A stretch of DNA of 33,835 nt. Origin: an uncultured Microbacteriaceae bacterium (GTDB lineage Bacteria; Actinomycetota; Actinomycetes; Actinomycetales; Microbacteriaceae). The stretch is taken from NCBI GenBank assembly GCA_903857985.1, contig CAIOGW010000072.1, positions 1-33,835 of the forward strand, read 5' to 3'. Within the stretch, counting starts at the first letter, position 1; each line of letters starts with the position of its first letter. The position numbers were made by a program, and so were the translations under genes. Shown here one piece after another: positions 8,499 to 18,099 of the stretch. The notes beneath the pieces are model-generated. The model worked only from the letters and a program-made list of their open reading frames with translations, did not search any database and had not been told where the DNA came from.

Positions 8499-9884
8499 CT
8501 AAGCGCCGACCAGCGCCGTGGCAAGGAATGCCGGCAAGTCTGCCATGGGAATGCGCTCTTGCGCCATGGTGTCGCGGTGGCGCACGGTGACCGCCTTGTC
8601 GTCGAGACTGTCGAAGTCGACGGTGATACAGAACGGTGTTCCGATCTCGTCTTGGCGGCGATAGCGGCGGCCGATAGCCCCCGCATCGTCGAAGTCGATG
8701 TTCCACGACTGACGCAGCTGGGCGGCGAGCTCGCGAGCGATGGGCGAGAGCTCCTCGTTACGCGAGAGTGGCAAGACGGCGGCCTTTACGGGCGCCAGGC
8801 GGGGATCGAGCTTGAGCACGGTGCGCTTATCGAGTTCACCCTTGGCGTTGGGAACTTCTTCTTCGGTGTAAGCGTCAACGAGGAAAGCCATCAGCGAGCG
8901 GGTGAGGCCCGCCGCGGGCTCAATCACGAAGGGGATCCAGCGCTCGTTCTTGGTTTGGTCGAAGTAGCTCAGATCTTTACCGGAGTGCTCCGAGTGGGTC
9001 TTGAGGTCGAAATCTGTGCGGTTGGCAATGCCCTCCAGCTCACCAAACTCCGAACCGGAGAAGCCGAACCGATACTCAATGTCAACGGTGCGCTTGGCAT
9101 AGTGCGACAGCTTTTCTTTGGCGTGCTCGAAGAGGCGCAGGTTTTCGGGGTCGACGCCCAACTCGATGTACCAGGCGAGGCGCAGGTCGATCCAGTACTG
9201 GTGCCAGTCTTCGTCGGTGCCGGGCTCAACGAAGAACTCCATCTCCATCTGCTCAAACTCGCGCGTGCGAAAAATGAAGTTTCCGGGAGTGATCTCGTTG
9301 CGGAAGCTCTTGCCAATCTGGCCGATGCCGAACGGGGGCTTCATGCGTGCCGACTGCAAAACGTTCGCAAAGTTCACAAAGATGCCCTGGGCCGTTTCGG
9401 GGCGAAGGTAGTGCAGGCCCGCTTCGTCGTCCACCGGGCCGAGGAACGTCTTGAGGAGGCCCGAAAAGGCGCGCGGCTCGGTCCAAGAATCCTTGTTTCC
9501 GCAGTTGGGGCAGGGAACGCCGGCCAGGCCGCCCTCGGGAGCGCGGCCCTTGCGTTCTTCGAACTCCTCGATCAGGTGGTCTTCGCGGAAACGGCGGTGA
9601 CAGCTCGTGCACTCCACGAGCGGATCACTAAACACCTCAACGTGCCCCGACGCTTCCCACACCTGGCGGGGCAAAATCACGCTCGAGTCGAGACCCACCA
9701 CGTCGTCACGAGACTGCACCATGGCGCGCCACCACTGACGCTTGATGTTCTCCTTCAGTGCCACACCCAAGGGGCCGTAGTCCCACGCCGACCGCGATCC
9801 GCCGTAGATTTCACCCGCCTGATAGACAAAGCCACGGTTCTTGGCCAGCGCAATGACAGCATCGAGTTTTGAGGTGGGCGCCAT
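8499..9884 (-). CDS. glyQS: Glycyl-tRNA synthetase, dimeric type
   Basis: [52 protein letters not shown]...[14 protein letters not shown]... Confidence 0.97.
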   Translation of the reverse strand: MAPTSKLDAVIALAKNRGFVYQAGEIYGGSRSAWDYGPLGVALKENIKRQWWRAMVQSRDDVVGLDSSVILPRQVWEASGHVEVFSDPLVECTSCHRRFREDHLIEEFEERKGRAPEGGLAGVPCPNCGNKDSWTEPRAFSGLLKTFLGPVDDEAGLHYLRPETAQGIFVNFANVLQSARMKPPFGIGQIGKSFRNEITPGNFIFRTREFEQMEMEFFVEPGTDEDWHQYWIDLRLAWYIELGVDPENLRLFEHAKEKLSHYAKRTVDIEYRFGFSGSEFGELEGIANRTDFDLKTHSEHSGKDLSYFDQTKNERWIPFVIEPAAGLTRSLMAFLVDAYTEEEVPNAKGELDKRTVLKLDPRLAPVKAAVLPLSRNEELSPIARELAAQLRQSWNIDFDDAGAIGRRYRRQDEIGTPFCITVDFDSLDDKAVTVRHRDTMAQERIPMADLPAFLATALVGA

Positions 9885-9955
9885 GACGTAATCCTATTCG
9901 TCGCGTGCTCACCCGCCGGTCAAGGTAAAGCTGAGGGAGAGCGGCGTTGCTTCGA

Positions 9956-11965
9956 CTACCAGATGGTGACGCGCTGATCCTCGTCGAGCCAGAGGGCGTC
10001 GGAGGGGTGCACATCGAAGGCCGAGTAAAAGGCGTCGATGTTGCGCACAATCTGGTTGCAACGGAACTCGGGCGGCGAGTGCGGGTCGATAGCCAACAGG
10101 CGAAGCGTCTCTTCGTCACGCGCGATCTGCTGCCACGACTGGGCCCACGAGAGAAAGAAGCGTTGAGCACCGGTCAGACCGTCAATCACCGGGGGCTCCG
10201 TTCCGTCGAGGGCGATCTGGTACGCCTTCCACGCGATGGCGAGGCCACCGAGGTCGCCAATGTTTTCGCCGATGGTGAGTTCACCGTTGACGGTGTGGCC
10301 AGGTGTGGATGCTGGCTCGAGCGCGTTGTACTGCTCGATGAGAACGGCCGCCCGCTTGTCGAACTGCTTGCGGTCGTGTTCGGTCCACCAGTCGGTGAGC
10401 TTGCCGTCGCCGTCGAACCGCGACCCCTGGTCATCGAATCCGTGGCCAATCTCGTGGCCAATAACTGCGCCGATGGAGCCGTAGTTGGCGGCCGCGTCCC
10501 ACTCGGGACTAAAGAAGGGCGGCTGCAGGATGGCGGCGGGAAACACAATCTCGTTGAAGCCGGGATTGTAATAGGCATTGACTGTCTGCGGCGTCATGAA
10601 CCACTCGTCGCGATCGATGGGCTTGCCGATTTTTCCGAGCTCACGCGTCATCTCGAACTCAGCGATGTTGCGCACGTTGTCCATGAGGTCATCCGGTGTG
10701 ATCTCGAGCGCAGAGTAGTCGCGCCACTTTACGGGGTAGCCCACCTTGGGCGTGAACTTGTCGAGCTTCTCGAGCGCCCGCTTCTTGGTGGCCGGGCTCA
10801 TCCAGTCGAGCCCGTTGATCGAGTCGCGGTAGGCCTCGACGAGGTGGCCCACGAGAACATCCATCGACGTCTTTGCTTCTTCGGGAAAGTGGCGTGATAC
10901 ATAAATCTGCCCCACGGCCTCGCCCATGGCCCCCTCGACGAGCGAGACGCCGCGCTTCCAGCGCTCGCGCTGCTGCGGCGTTCCCGTGAGGGTGCGCCCA
11001 TAGAAGTCGAAGTTGGCCTCGTTGAAGTCGGCCGGAAGATACGGCGCGGCCGAGTGGAGCACCTGCCAGATCAGCCATGCCCGCCAGTCTTCGAGGCGCT
11101 CGGGAACGAGCAGTGCGCCCAGGCCCTCAAAGAAGCTGGGCTGACGAACCACGACCGTCTCGACGGTAGCCTCGTCGGCGCCAAGCGCAATGCGCCAGAG
11201 GTTGAGGTCGGGCTTGTGGTCGGCCGGAGAGGTATTTGCCGCCAGGGCGCACGTCTCGGCCCACGACAACGGGTTGTAGGTGGCCAGGCTGTCGCGACAA
11301 CGCACGTTGTCCCAGTGCACAGCGGCGATGTCGCGCTCGAGGTCAAACACGCGCTGCGCACGAACCGGCGCCGACTCGTCAAAATCAAACGTGGGGAGAG
11401 ATTCGGCAGCCAACTCAAACATGCGCTGAATGTGCGAGACGTACGCCTCACGAATCGAAGCAAAACTGTCTTCGCGAAAGTACGACTCGTCGGGCAGGCC
11501 GATGCCGCCCTGCTCGGCGAAAACGAGGTAGCGGTGGGGGTCACCGGGATCGTTGTCGACAAACAATTGAACAAAGCCGCCCACGCCGTGGCGCTCGAGC
11601 CGGCCTACCGCGTCAAGCACGGCCGAGATGCTGGCCACGTTTGCGGCGAACGCAATCTGCGACTCAATGGGCGCCAGACCGCGCGCTTCAATTGCCGAAG
11701 TGTCCATGAAGCTCGCATACAAGTTGCCCACCTTGCGCTCTGAGGCATCAGCGGCAGCCTTCTGCGAATCCTGAATGATGTCGCGAACGGCCTCCTCGGC
11801 GCGCTCGTGCAGCACGTGGAACGATCCGTAGCGTGCCTTGTCGGCGGGAATCTCGGTGCGGCGCATCCACTTGCCCGTCACGTGCACGAAGAGGTCGTCT
11901 TGTGGGCGCACCTCCGGGTCGAGCTCAGCAACATCGATACCAGAAATAGGGCGCGCAGAAGTCAT
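9956..11965 (-). CDS. M13 family zinc metallopeptidase (neprilysin/PepO-like)
   Basis: MTSARPISGIDVAELDPEVRPQDDLFVHVTGKWM...; VIGHEIGHGFDDQGSRFDGDG active site; internal ATG at 11963-11965 preferred over the longer ORF start. Confidence 0.95.
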   Translation of the reverse strand: MTSARPISGIDVAELDPEVRPQDDLFVHVTGKWMRRTEIPADKARYGSFHVLHERAEEAVRDIIQDSQKAAADASERKVGNLYASFMDTSAIEARGLAPIESQIAFAANVASISAVLDAVGRLERHGVGGFVQLFVDNDPGDPHRYLVFAEQGGIGLPDESYFREDSFASIREAYVSHIQRMFELAAESLPTFDFDESAPVRAQRVFDLERDIAAVHWDNVRCRDSLATYNPLSWAETCALAANTSPADHKPDLNLWRIALGADEATVETVVVRQPSFFEGLGALLVPERLEDWRAWLIWQVLHSAAPYLPADFNEANFDFYGRTLTGTPQQRERWKRGVSLVEGAMGEAVGQIYVSRHFPEEAKTSMDVLVGHLVEAYRDSINGLDWMSPATKKRALEKLDKFTPKVGYPVKWRDYSALEITPDDLMDNVRNIAEFEMTRELGKIGKPIDRDEWFMTPQTVNAYYNPGFNEIVFPAAILQPPFFSPEWDAAANYGSIGAVIGHEIGHGFDDQGSRFDGDGKLTDWWTEHDRKQFDKRAAVLIEQYNALEPASTPGHTVNGELTIGENIGDLGGLAIAWKAYQIALDGTEPPVIDGLTGAQRFFLSWAQSWQQIARDEETLRLLAIDPHSPPEFRCNQIVRNIDAFYSAFDVHPSDALWLDEDQRVTIW

Positions 11966-12016
11966 GTCCCTAAGCCTAAGCAACCGAGGCACCGTGCGCA
12001 CATTACTGTTGCTTTC

Positions 12017-12694
12017 GTGAGCGTCGCATCCTTTCCTCAACCCTCGACGGGCCAGCCCTGGCAACCGGTGTTGTTCGACCTCGACGGAACGCTCCTCGAT
12101 TCGGCACCTGCGGTAATGAGTCGCTTGCGCGACACCTTTGCAGCGTTCGGGGTGCAGCCTCCCGACGACGGCGAGCTGCGTCACCTGATCGGGCCCCCGA
12201 CACCGGTTGCGCTCGGTTCGTGTATTCCGCCCGAACGTCTTGACGAAGGGGTGGCCTTTTACCGGGCCCTCGCCGCGCGAGAAGGGCTGGAAAACATCAG
12301 CCTTTTTGCGGGAATCAGCGACGCGCTTGCCACCCTCCACAATCGTGGGATTCCCTTGGGCGTCGCAACCAGCAAGCCGCAGGGGGAGGCCGAACGCATC
12401 GTGGCGGAGTTTGGCATCGATGAATACTTCGCAGCGGTGGCAGGGGCTTCTGCCGAGCGAATCACAAAGGCAGATGTCGTTGCCCACGCGCTCGATCAAC
12501 TCGAAACGTCGTCAGGCCACTCGCCGTTGATGGTCGGAGACCGCCTGTGGGATGTCGAGGGCGCCGCGGAACACGGGGTTCCCACGGTGCTCGTCTCGTG
12601 GGGGTACGCGCGCGCGACAGAGTTTGATCTCGCGCTGGCTCGCATCGACTCGCCCGACCAACTGGTGTCGTTTGTGCTGGGGCAGACGGCCTGA
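12017..12694 (+). CDS. HAD-family hydrolase (phosphoglycolate-phosphatase-like)
   Basis: [17 protein letters not shown]...[15 protein letters not shown]...[32 protein letters not shown] start. Confidence 0.9.
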   Translation: MSVASFPQPSTGQPWQPVLFDLDGTLLDSAPAVMSRLRDTFAAFGVQPPDDGELRHLIGPPTPVALGSCIPPERLDEGVAFYRALAAREGLENISLFAGISDALATLHNRGIPLGVATSKPQGEAERIVAEFGIDEYFAAVAGASAERITKADVVAHALDQLETSSGHSPLMVGDRLWDVEGAAEHGVPTVLVSWGYARATEFDLALARIDSPDQLVSFVLGQTA

Positions 12695-12695
12695 C

Positions 12696-13391
12696 ATGCG
12701 TCTCGTTATCGCCACGTGCTCGGTGGACTACAGCGGGCGCCTCAACGCGCACTTGCCGCTGGCCACGCGCGTACTCATGCTCAAGCAGGACGGCAGCCTG
12801 CTCGTGCACTCCGACGGCGGGTCATACAAGCCACTGAACTGGATGTCGCCGCCCTGCTTTCTCACCGTGCACGAACCGGATGACGACCTCGTTGCGCAGG
12901 GGGTCTCGCAGGTGTGGCAGGTAACGCAGGCCAAGACCTCCGACATGCTCGTGGTGGCCATTCACGAGATCCATGGCGAACTCGAGCACGAACTGGGCGA
13001 GGATCCCGGGCTCATCAAAGAGGGCGTGGAGGCACACCTGCAACGCCTGCTCGCCGACAACATCGAAGAATTAGGCGACGGCTTCACGCTCGTGCGCCGC
13101 GAGTTCATGACGGCCGTTGGCCCGGTAGACGTGCTGGCCCGTGACGCGGACGGCAATACCGTTGCCGTCGAGATCAAACGGCGTGGTGATATTGATGGCG
13201 TTGAACAGCTCACCCGCTACCTCGAGCTGCTCAACCGCGACCCGCACTTTGCCCCGGTCACCGGCGTATTTGCCGCCCAGGAGATCAAGCCGCAGGCGCG
13301 CAAACTCGCCGAGGATCGCGGTATTCGCTGTCTCGTTCTCGACTACGAACGACTCACGGGCATTGACGATTCACAGGGGCGGCTCTTTTAG
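12696..13391 (+). CDS. nucS: Endonuclease NucS/EndoMS
   Basis: [53 protein letters not shown]...[37 protein letters not shown]. Confidence 0.96.
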   Translation: MRLVIATCSVDYSGRLNAHLPLATRVLMLKQDGSLLVHSDGGSYKPLNWMSPPCFLTVHEPDDDLVAQGVSQVWQVTQAKTSDMLVVAIHEIHGELEHELGEDPGLIKEGVEAHLQRLLADNIEELGDGFTLVRREFMTAVGPVDVLARDADGNTVAVEIKRRGDIDGVEQLTRYLELLNRDPHFAPVTGVFAAQEIKPQARKLAEDRGIRCLVLDYERLTGIDDSQGRLF

Positions 13392-13409
13392 CCAAGCGGG
13401 CACAGGGGT

Positions 13410-14381
13410 TCACGGACGAAGCTGCCGCGTCTTCCAGCCCACAGTGGCAACGGTGAGTGCCAGTACCATCACGCCCGCGCCTGCGAGGATTGAAAAGGCG
13501 TCAATGGCGGTCTGTGGGAAGAAAATGTCGGCGAGAACGGCCGTCAAGATCTGCCCCGTCGTTGTGGCAAGGCTGGTCACCAGGGCTCCCGTGTGTCGAA
13601 CCGCCCACGCTGTCATCGCAACAAAGAAAACGCCACACAGGCCGCCGAGGTAAAGCCAGCCATCGGTGGGGTAGGTCTCGGGCAAGCCCTGGCTGAGCGT
13701 ATAAATGCCGGCCACAATGGCGAGCACTCCCGTGCCAACGAGAAAGTTAAGAACTGTCGGCGTCAGCGGTGTGCGGGCGACAACCGCCATGGTTCCGTTG
13801 GCGATCTGTTGCCACGCAACCAGGACACCAAAAACAAAAGGCAAAATGAGCAAAACAAGGGTGTCTGCCTGAGCCAAGCGGCCCAGCATCGAAATGCTCA
13901 CAGCCACAATGGCGAGCAGAACGCCAACTGTTCGCTGCGCCGTATACGGCCGGCGCCCAGCCGGACCGATGCCCGCGGCGTCAAGAACGTAGCTGCCGAG
14001 CGTAAGACCGCACACAAAAGTTATGGAAAACAGAGCGACACCGGTGGTACCCACCACGAGCGACTGAGAAAAGACGAACGCGGCGCCGCTGGCCCCCGCC
14101 AGCGTGAAAACCCACGAGGTGCGACGCTCGCGCAGAGAGGTCATAAGAAGACGAAATCCGTTTTGAGTGCGGCGCGAGAAGGCGAGATAGATCAGCAGGG
14201 CGATCGTTCCGGACCCAAACGAAATCAGCGCCGTGAGGGGCGCATCGTCAATTCGCTCCGACAGGTCTCCGTTGATCCGCGACTGTGTGGCCATGAACCC
14301 CCCGGCGAGCAGGGCCACCGACACCGACAGCCACATCGGCACGCGGCGAGAAGACGGTGGCGGAGTGGAGGTCACCTGCAC
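13410..14381 (-). CDS. DMT-superfamily transporter (DUF606/YdcZ-like tandem domains)
   Basis: About 10 hydrophobic segments; WLSVSVALLAGGFMATQSRINGDLSERIDDAPLTALISFGSGTIALL. Confidence 0.85.
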   Translation of the reverse strand: MQVTSTPPPSSRRVPMWLSVSVALLAGGFMATQSRINGDLSERIDDAPLTALISFGSGTIALLIYLAFSRRTQNGFRLLMTSLRERRTSWVFTLAGASGAAFVFSQSLVVGTTGVALFSITFVCGLTLGSYVLDAAGIGPAGRRPYTAQRTVGVLLAIVAVSISMLGRLAQADTLVLLILPFVFGVLVAWQQIANGTMAVVARTPLTPTVLNFLVGTGVLAIVAGIYTLSQGLPETYPTDGWLYLGGLCGVFFVAMTAWAVRHTGALVTSLATTTGQILTAVLADIFFPQTAIDAFSILAGAGVMVLALTVATVGWKTRQLRP

Positions 14382-14411
14382 AGACTAGCCTCTGCCGTTT
14401 TTGGGCACGAA

Positions 14412-14445
14412 AAAGGGGCCCCGACGTGCTCGCCAAGGCCCCTTT
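14412..14445 (-). terminator. Rho-independent terminator of the 14462-14863 lipoprotein gene
   Basis: AAAGGGGCC...GGCCCCTTT inverted repeat followed by a T-run on the minus strand. Confidence 0.75.
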
Positions 14446-14461
14446 GTGGTTCAGAGGGAGA

Positions 14462-14863
14462 TTACATCGTGACGTTCACGGTGAACGTTACGGTCTCGCT
14501 CGAAGCCGAGTTCGTGAGGGTCACTTCGGTCGTACCCTCGGCTACCGGGGTCAGGCCGGGCACGAACGTTGCGCCGCCGTCGGTGCCGCCCGCGGTGAAC
14601 TCAACCACGTCGGAAGTCGAGAACTCAGCGGTCCAGTCGGCCTCTGACCCTTCGGGGACATTGAGGTATCCCATGGAGTTCATGGGAATGTCGTAGGTCA
14701 TGCCGTTGGCCTCGGCAACGGGGATCTGGATGGGCGAAACCACGTCACTGCCCACGGCAGACTCGGTCGGTTCGGGAGCGGGAGTCGAGCAGGCCGTGAG
14801 GCCGCCCACGGCCGCAAACGCGATAGCCGCAACGGCGCCTATCCGTAGGAAGTTCTTGTTCAT
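14462..14863 (-). CDS. Small secreted lipoprotein, predicted beta-rich domain
   Basis: MNKNFLRIGAVAAIAFAAVGGLTACSTPAPEPTES... (lipobox LTAC). Confidence 0.8.
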   Translation of the reverse strand: MNKNFLRIGAVAAIAFAAVGGLTACSTPAPEPTESAVGSDVVSPIQIPVAEANGMTYDIPMNSMGYLNVPEGSEADWTAEFSTSDVVEFTAGGTDGGATFVPGLTPVAEGTTEVTLTNSASSETVTFTVNVTM

Positions 14864-14992
14864 GATTCTCTCTTTTCGTTTCTTGCGCTCAATCGAGCAC
14901 GTTAGCGTCTTCAGGTTATGTGACACCCTCGTCTGCACCGTGTGCGTAGCCTGTGCGTTAACTGAGCGTTATCTGAGCGTTCGGAGAAACAC

Positions 14993-15021
14993 ATAACCCC
15001 CGGCGAGAAGCCGGGGGTTAT
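14993..15021 (-). terminator. Hairpin terminator downstream of tRNA-Leu
   Basis: ATAACCCCCGGC-gagaa-GCCGGGGGTTAT, perfect 12-bp arms. Confidence 0.75.
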
Positions 15022-15027
15022 CGTTCG

Positions 15028-15110
15028 TGCGCGAGGGGGGACTTGAACCCCCACGCCCTTGCGGGCACTGGCACCTGAAGCCAGCGCGTCTGCCATTCCG
15101 CCACTCGCGC
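15028..15110 (-). tRNA. tRNA-Leu(CAG)
   Basis: GCGCGAGTGGCGGAATGGCAGACGCGCTGGCTTCAGGTGCCAG...GGGGGTTCAAGTCCCCCCTCGCGCA; long variable arm, anticodon CAG. Confidence 0.95.
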
Positions 15111-15160
15111 GAACAGATACCGACGTTATCACGCGCCCGTGACGAGCGCACACTCAGCGC

Positions 15161-16741
15161 CTAGAGGTCGAGAGTCAGCTCCGGGGTGCGCGAGCGCGAA
15201 ACACACGGATACATGACGTGGAGCTCATCCTTTTCGGCATCGTCCATGATCGAGTCGAGGTGCTCGGGTTGCCCGTCAAGCACCCGAACTTCGCACGTGC
15301 CGCACAGGCCCTTTTTGCACGAGCCCATAATGGGCACGCCGTCGCGCACCAGGGCGTCGAGGAGCGACTCATCGGCCGCGGCAATTACCTGTCGGTGTGA
15401 CTTCTTGAGATTCATCACGACTGCGCTGGCGGTCGTGGTCGCGCGTTCCACGGCCACGAAACGCTCGAGGTGCATACTCGCCTCGGGAACGTGCGCCGCA
15501 ACCGTGCTCATCAGCGCTTCCGGGCCACAGCAATACACCTCGGCTCCGGGCACGGCGACAATAGCGCGAAGGTCGGGGTCGGCGTCGCGCTCGTCGGCGG
15601 CACTGATGAAGACGCGGTCCGGAAAGTCGGCTTCCAGTTCTGCCGCGAAGGCCATGGTCGTGCGCGAGCGGCCAAAGTAGTGCAACTCCCATTTTCGCTT
15701 GGGCGGCAGCGACTCAATCATCGCCTTGATCGGCGTGATGCCGATGCCGCCGGCCACAAATACGTACTCAGCGGCCGGCTCAAGCTCGAAGTGGTTGCGT
15801 GGCGCAGACACCTCGAGCTGCGTGCCCACTTTCATGTTCTCGTGAATCCACTTACTGCCACCTGTCGACCCGCGCTTTTTGAGCACCGCGATGTCGAAGT
15901 GGCCGCGGTCGGCCGGGTCGCCGCAGAGAGAGTACTGCCGTTCGAGCCCGCTGGGGAGGTAGAGCGTAATGTGCGCCCCGGGGTGCCACACGTCGAGGTT
16001 CCCGCCGGCAACGGGAACCAAACGCACCCCCAAGACGCCCCTGGCGAGAATCTTGGTTTCGGTGGCCCGCATCCTGGTGGTGTCGGTAGGAACGGCGACC
16101 ACGGGCGATGGCCGCGGTGACGCCGATGTCGTTACCGTCGCACCGGAGCGGAATGTGGTGTCTGCCGCTGCCGAACGCGCGGGGCGGGTTTTATTCCCCA
16201 CAATCACGCGAACGAGAATCGCGCCGGCCGCTGCCGCGATCAGAATGATGGACAGGGTTTTGTACCACAGTTGTGACACGTCGGTTCCGGTGAACGCGGC
16301 GTGGAAAGTCACCAGCACCAGGGCGCCGTAAGCGGAGTAGTGCACGCCTTTCCAAAATCGGCGCGGCAGTTTGTCCATGAACCAGGAGGTCACCTGAACA
16401 GCTGCCATGAGGTATAAGGCGAGAACACCGAGGGTCACGGCCAGCGTTTTCGCCTGAACGCTCGACACGCTTGAACCGGCCGTGGCGCCGGGAATGAGCA
16501 ACTCAGCTAGTGAGAAGTGGACGAAGTCGTCGAGCATGAGCGAGACCATGTGAAGGATCACAAAGATGAGCGACAGTCCGCTGATATAGCGGTGCAGGTC
16601 CTGCAGCCACGCGGGGTTGTCGATCTTGCGCATGACGCGAGTCGACAGAAGGATGCCGAGCACGACCGAACCCGTGAGCAACACCCACGCGATGATCGAA
16701 CTGGCGCGCGTCACGTACCACCAAATGTGCGGTTCGTTCAT
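15161..16741 (-). CDS. Membrane ferric-reductase-like domain fused to FAD/NAD oxidoreductase and C-terminal 2Fe-2S ferredoxin domain
   Basis: TM region with spaced His pairs (LHRYISGLSLIFVILH; VHYSAYGALVLVTFH); RQYSLCGDP flavin motif; C-terminal CKKGLCGTCEVRVL...YPCVS. Confidence 0.88.
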   Translation of the reverse strand: MNEPHIWWYVTRASSIIAWVLLTGSVVLGILLSTRVMRKIDNPAWLQDLHRYISGLSLIFVILHMVSLMLDDFVHFSLAELLIPGATAGSSVSSVQAKTLAVTLGVLALYLMAAVQVTSWFMDKLPRRFWKGVHYSAYGALVLVTFHAAFTGTDVSQLWYKTLSIILIAAAAGAILVRVIVGNKTRPARSAAADTTFRSGATVTTSASPRPSPVVAVPTDTTRMRATETKILARGVLGVRLVPVAGGNLDVWHPGAHITLYLPSGLERQYSLCGDPADRGHFDIAVLKKRGSTGGSKWIHENMKVGTQLEVSAPRNHFELEPAAEYVFVAGGIGITPIKAMIESLPPKRKWELHYFGRSRTTMAFAAELEADFPDRVFISAADERDADPDLRAIVAVPGAEVYCCGPEALMSTVAAHVPEASMHLERFVAVERATTTASAVVMNLKKSHRQVIAAADESLLDALVRDGVPIMGSCKKGLCGTCEVRVLDGQPEHLDSIMDDAEKDELHVMYPCVSRSRTPELTLDL

Positions 16742-17697
16742 CGGTAGGTCCCCCAGTTCGCGGATGTTCGGATGTCCCCATCTTCCAGCACCACCATGCC
16801 GACAGCACTCTGCGTCGGCAGCCATTCCAGGAAAGCATCGGGTTCACGCACAAAGGCTGATTTACTCAACCCTTCGGCGTGAGCCCCCGTGCCCGCAATT
16901 ACCGTCGCTGTTTGAACCGGGGTTTGGGCACTCGCGGCGTCGACCGAGCTCAGTAGGTGATGCGCGTCAGCCGGCCCAAAACGGCGCTTACGCTGGCTTG
17001 ATGTCACGATGGCGCCACGTGAAATGCGCACCTGCATGAGCTCTTTGTGGTTATCAAACGGGTCCTCGATGCCCAGCCGCCACGCGACGCCATCGGGCGC
17101 GGCGCCGGCAACCACAATGTCACCGAGAAATTCGGCCATCACACCGAAAGCGCCCAGCTGGAGCGCTCGGGCACACACCAGGTCACCGGCAAGACCCTTG
17201 CCCATTCCCCCCGCATCGATTGTCGTTCCGAGGGGCATCGTGACCGTTGTGCCGTTCGCCACGATTCCGGAAACGTTTCCGGGTGCACGCGCCGATTCGG
17301 GCAACGTGGTCACGCGTTGTTCATCTACTACGGATGCCGCGTATCCCAAATCAAGAAGGACGGGAAGAAGGGTGGGGTTAAAGTCGCCGTTGCTGCGCGC
17401 GTGCGCCTTTTTTAGTTCATCGATGAGGCGCACCGTGAGGAAATTCACCTCCGTGGGTCTACCTTCGGCCCAGTTCAATCGTTGAATGTCACTTGACGAA
17501 TCAAAGCGCGTCCAGAGGCCCTCGAGCTCGTATGCAAGCGCCCAGGCCTCATCGATTACATGTGCGCCGGCTCCCACTAACGTTATGGTTCCCCGGCCGC
17601 CCATGATCTCGCGGCGGTCGGAGAAGGCGACAGGAAGTGCCGTTCCCTGGGCGATAGCGGCTCGCACCGCATCCCGCGCGATGTCGCGCTCATTCAT
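16738..17697 (-). CDS. apbE: FAD:protein FMN transferase (ApbE family)
   Basis: EIMGGRGTITLVGAG...RFDSSSDIQRLNWAEG...FNPTLLPVLLDLGY...IDAGGMGKGLAGDLV. Confidence 0.9.
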   Translation of the reverse strand: MNERDIARDAVRAAIAQGTALPVAFSDRREIMGGRGTITLVGAGAHVIDEAWALAYELEGLWTRFDSSSDIQRLNWAEGRPTEVNFLTVRLIDELKKAHARSNGDFNPTLLPVLLDLGYAASVVDEQRVTTLPESARAPGNVSGIVANGTTVTMPLGTTIDAGGMGKGLAGDLVCARALQLGAFGVMAEFLGDIVVAGAAPDGVAWRLGIEDPFDNHKELMQVRISRGAIVTSSQRKRRFGPADAHHLLSSVDAASAQTPVQTATVIAGTGAHAEGLSKSAFVREPDAFLEWLPTQSAVGMVVLEDGDIRTSANWGTYR

Positions 17698-17736
17698 AAG
17701 GCTCAGGCTACGACGTTCCTGAGGCCAGGGCGTCGC

Positions 17737-18099
17737 TCAGGATCCGCCGGTTGTTCCGTTAGACGGCGCGGGAGCCGGCGCTGGAGCTGGAGCGGGGGCT
17801 GGTGCTGGGGCTGGAGCTGGAGCGGGCTCTGCGGCGGGCGCCGGAACAGCCACCGTTCCGGAGCTCGTTGTGGAGCCTACGCCGGCATCAGCAGCCGGGG
17901 CGGCGGCGGCAGGAGCCGTGACGTCTTGCGCCGCGGTCGTAGCGGTCGAAGCGGTCGTAGCGCTATCCACGCTGGCCGCCCCGTTCTCCTGGGCTACCGC
18001 AGCAATTTGAAAGCCGGTGACAATGCCCACTAGGGCGAGGCCGGCGGCGGCTCCGGTAATCGTGCGCGCCGTCTGTGCGGGATGAATGCGCTTAGTCAT
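17737..18099 (-). CDS. Small secreted/anchored Ala-Pro-rich protein ending in NGTTGGS
   Basis: MTKRIHPAQTARTITGAAAGLALVGIVTGFQIAAVAQENG...(AP)n...PSNGTTGGS; start overlaps upstream stop. Confidence 0.7.
   Translation of the reverse strand: MTKRIHPAQTARTITGAAAGLALVGIVTGFQIAAVAQENGAASVDSATTASTATTAAQDVTAPAAAAPAADAGVGSTTSSGTVAVPAPAAEPAPAPAPAPAPAPAPAPAPAPSNGTTGGS
17766..17830. repeat. Low-complexity (GCTCCAGCCCC-type) region encoding an Ala-Pro tract
   Basis: Repeated ggagctggagcgggggctggtgctgggg units read on the + strand. Confidence 0.75.

Noticed and set aside
8325-9872. 515-aa plus-strand ORF opposite glyQS
   Set aside because: Shadow ORF antisense to an unambiguous glycyl-tRNA synthetase; composition and lack of recognisable domains fit high-GC antisense artefact.
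10186-10578. Ser/Thr/Arg-rich 130-aa ORF and similar low-complexity ORFs across the window
   Set aside because: Alternate-frame translations of real genes in GC-rich DNA.
9956-12499. 847-aa form of the M13 peptidase
   Set aside because: The N-terminal extension is antisense to the HAD phosphatase gene; the internal ATG at 11963-11965 fits family length.
17009-17030. CACGTGAAA near 17016 as another parS
   Set aside because: Only the right half matches; the left arm does not form the palindrome and it lies inside apbE.
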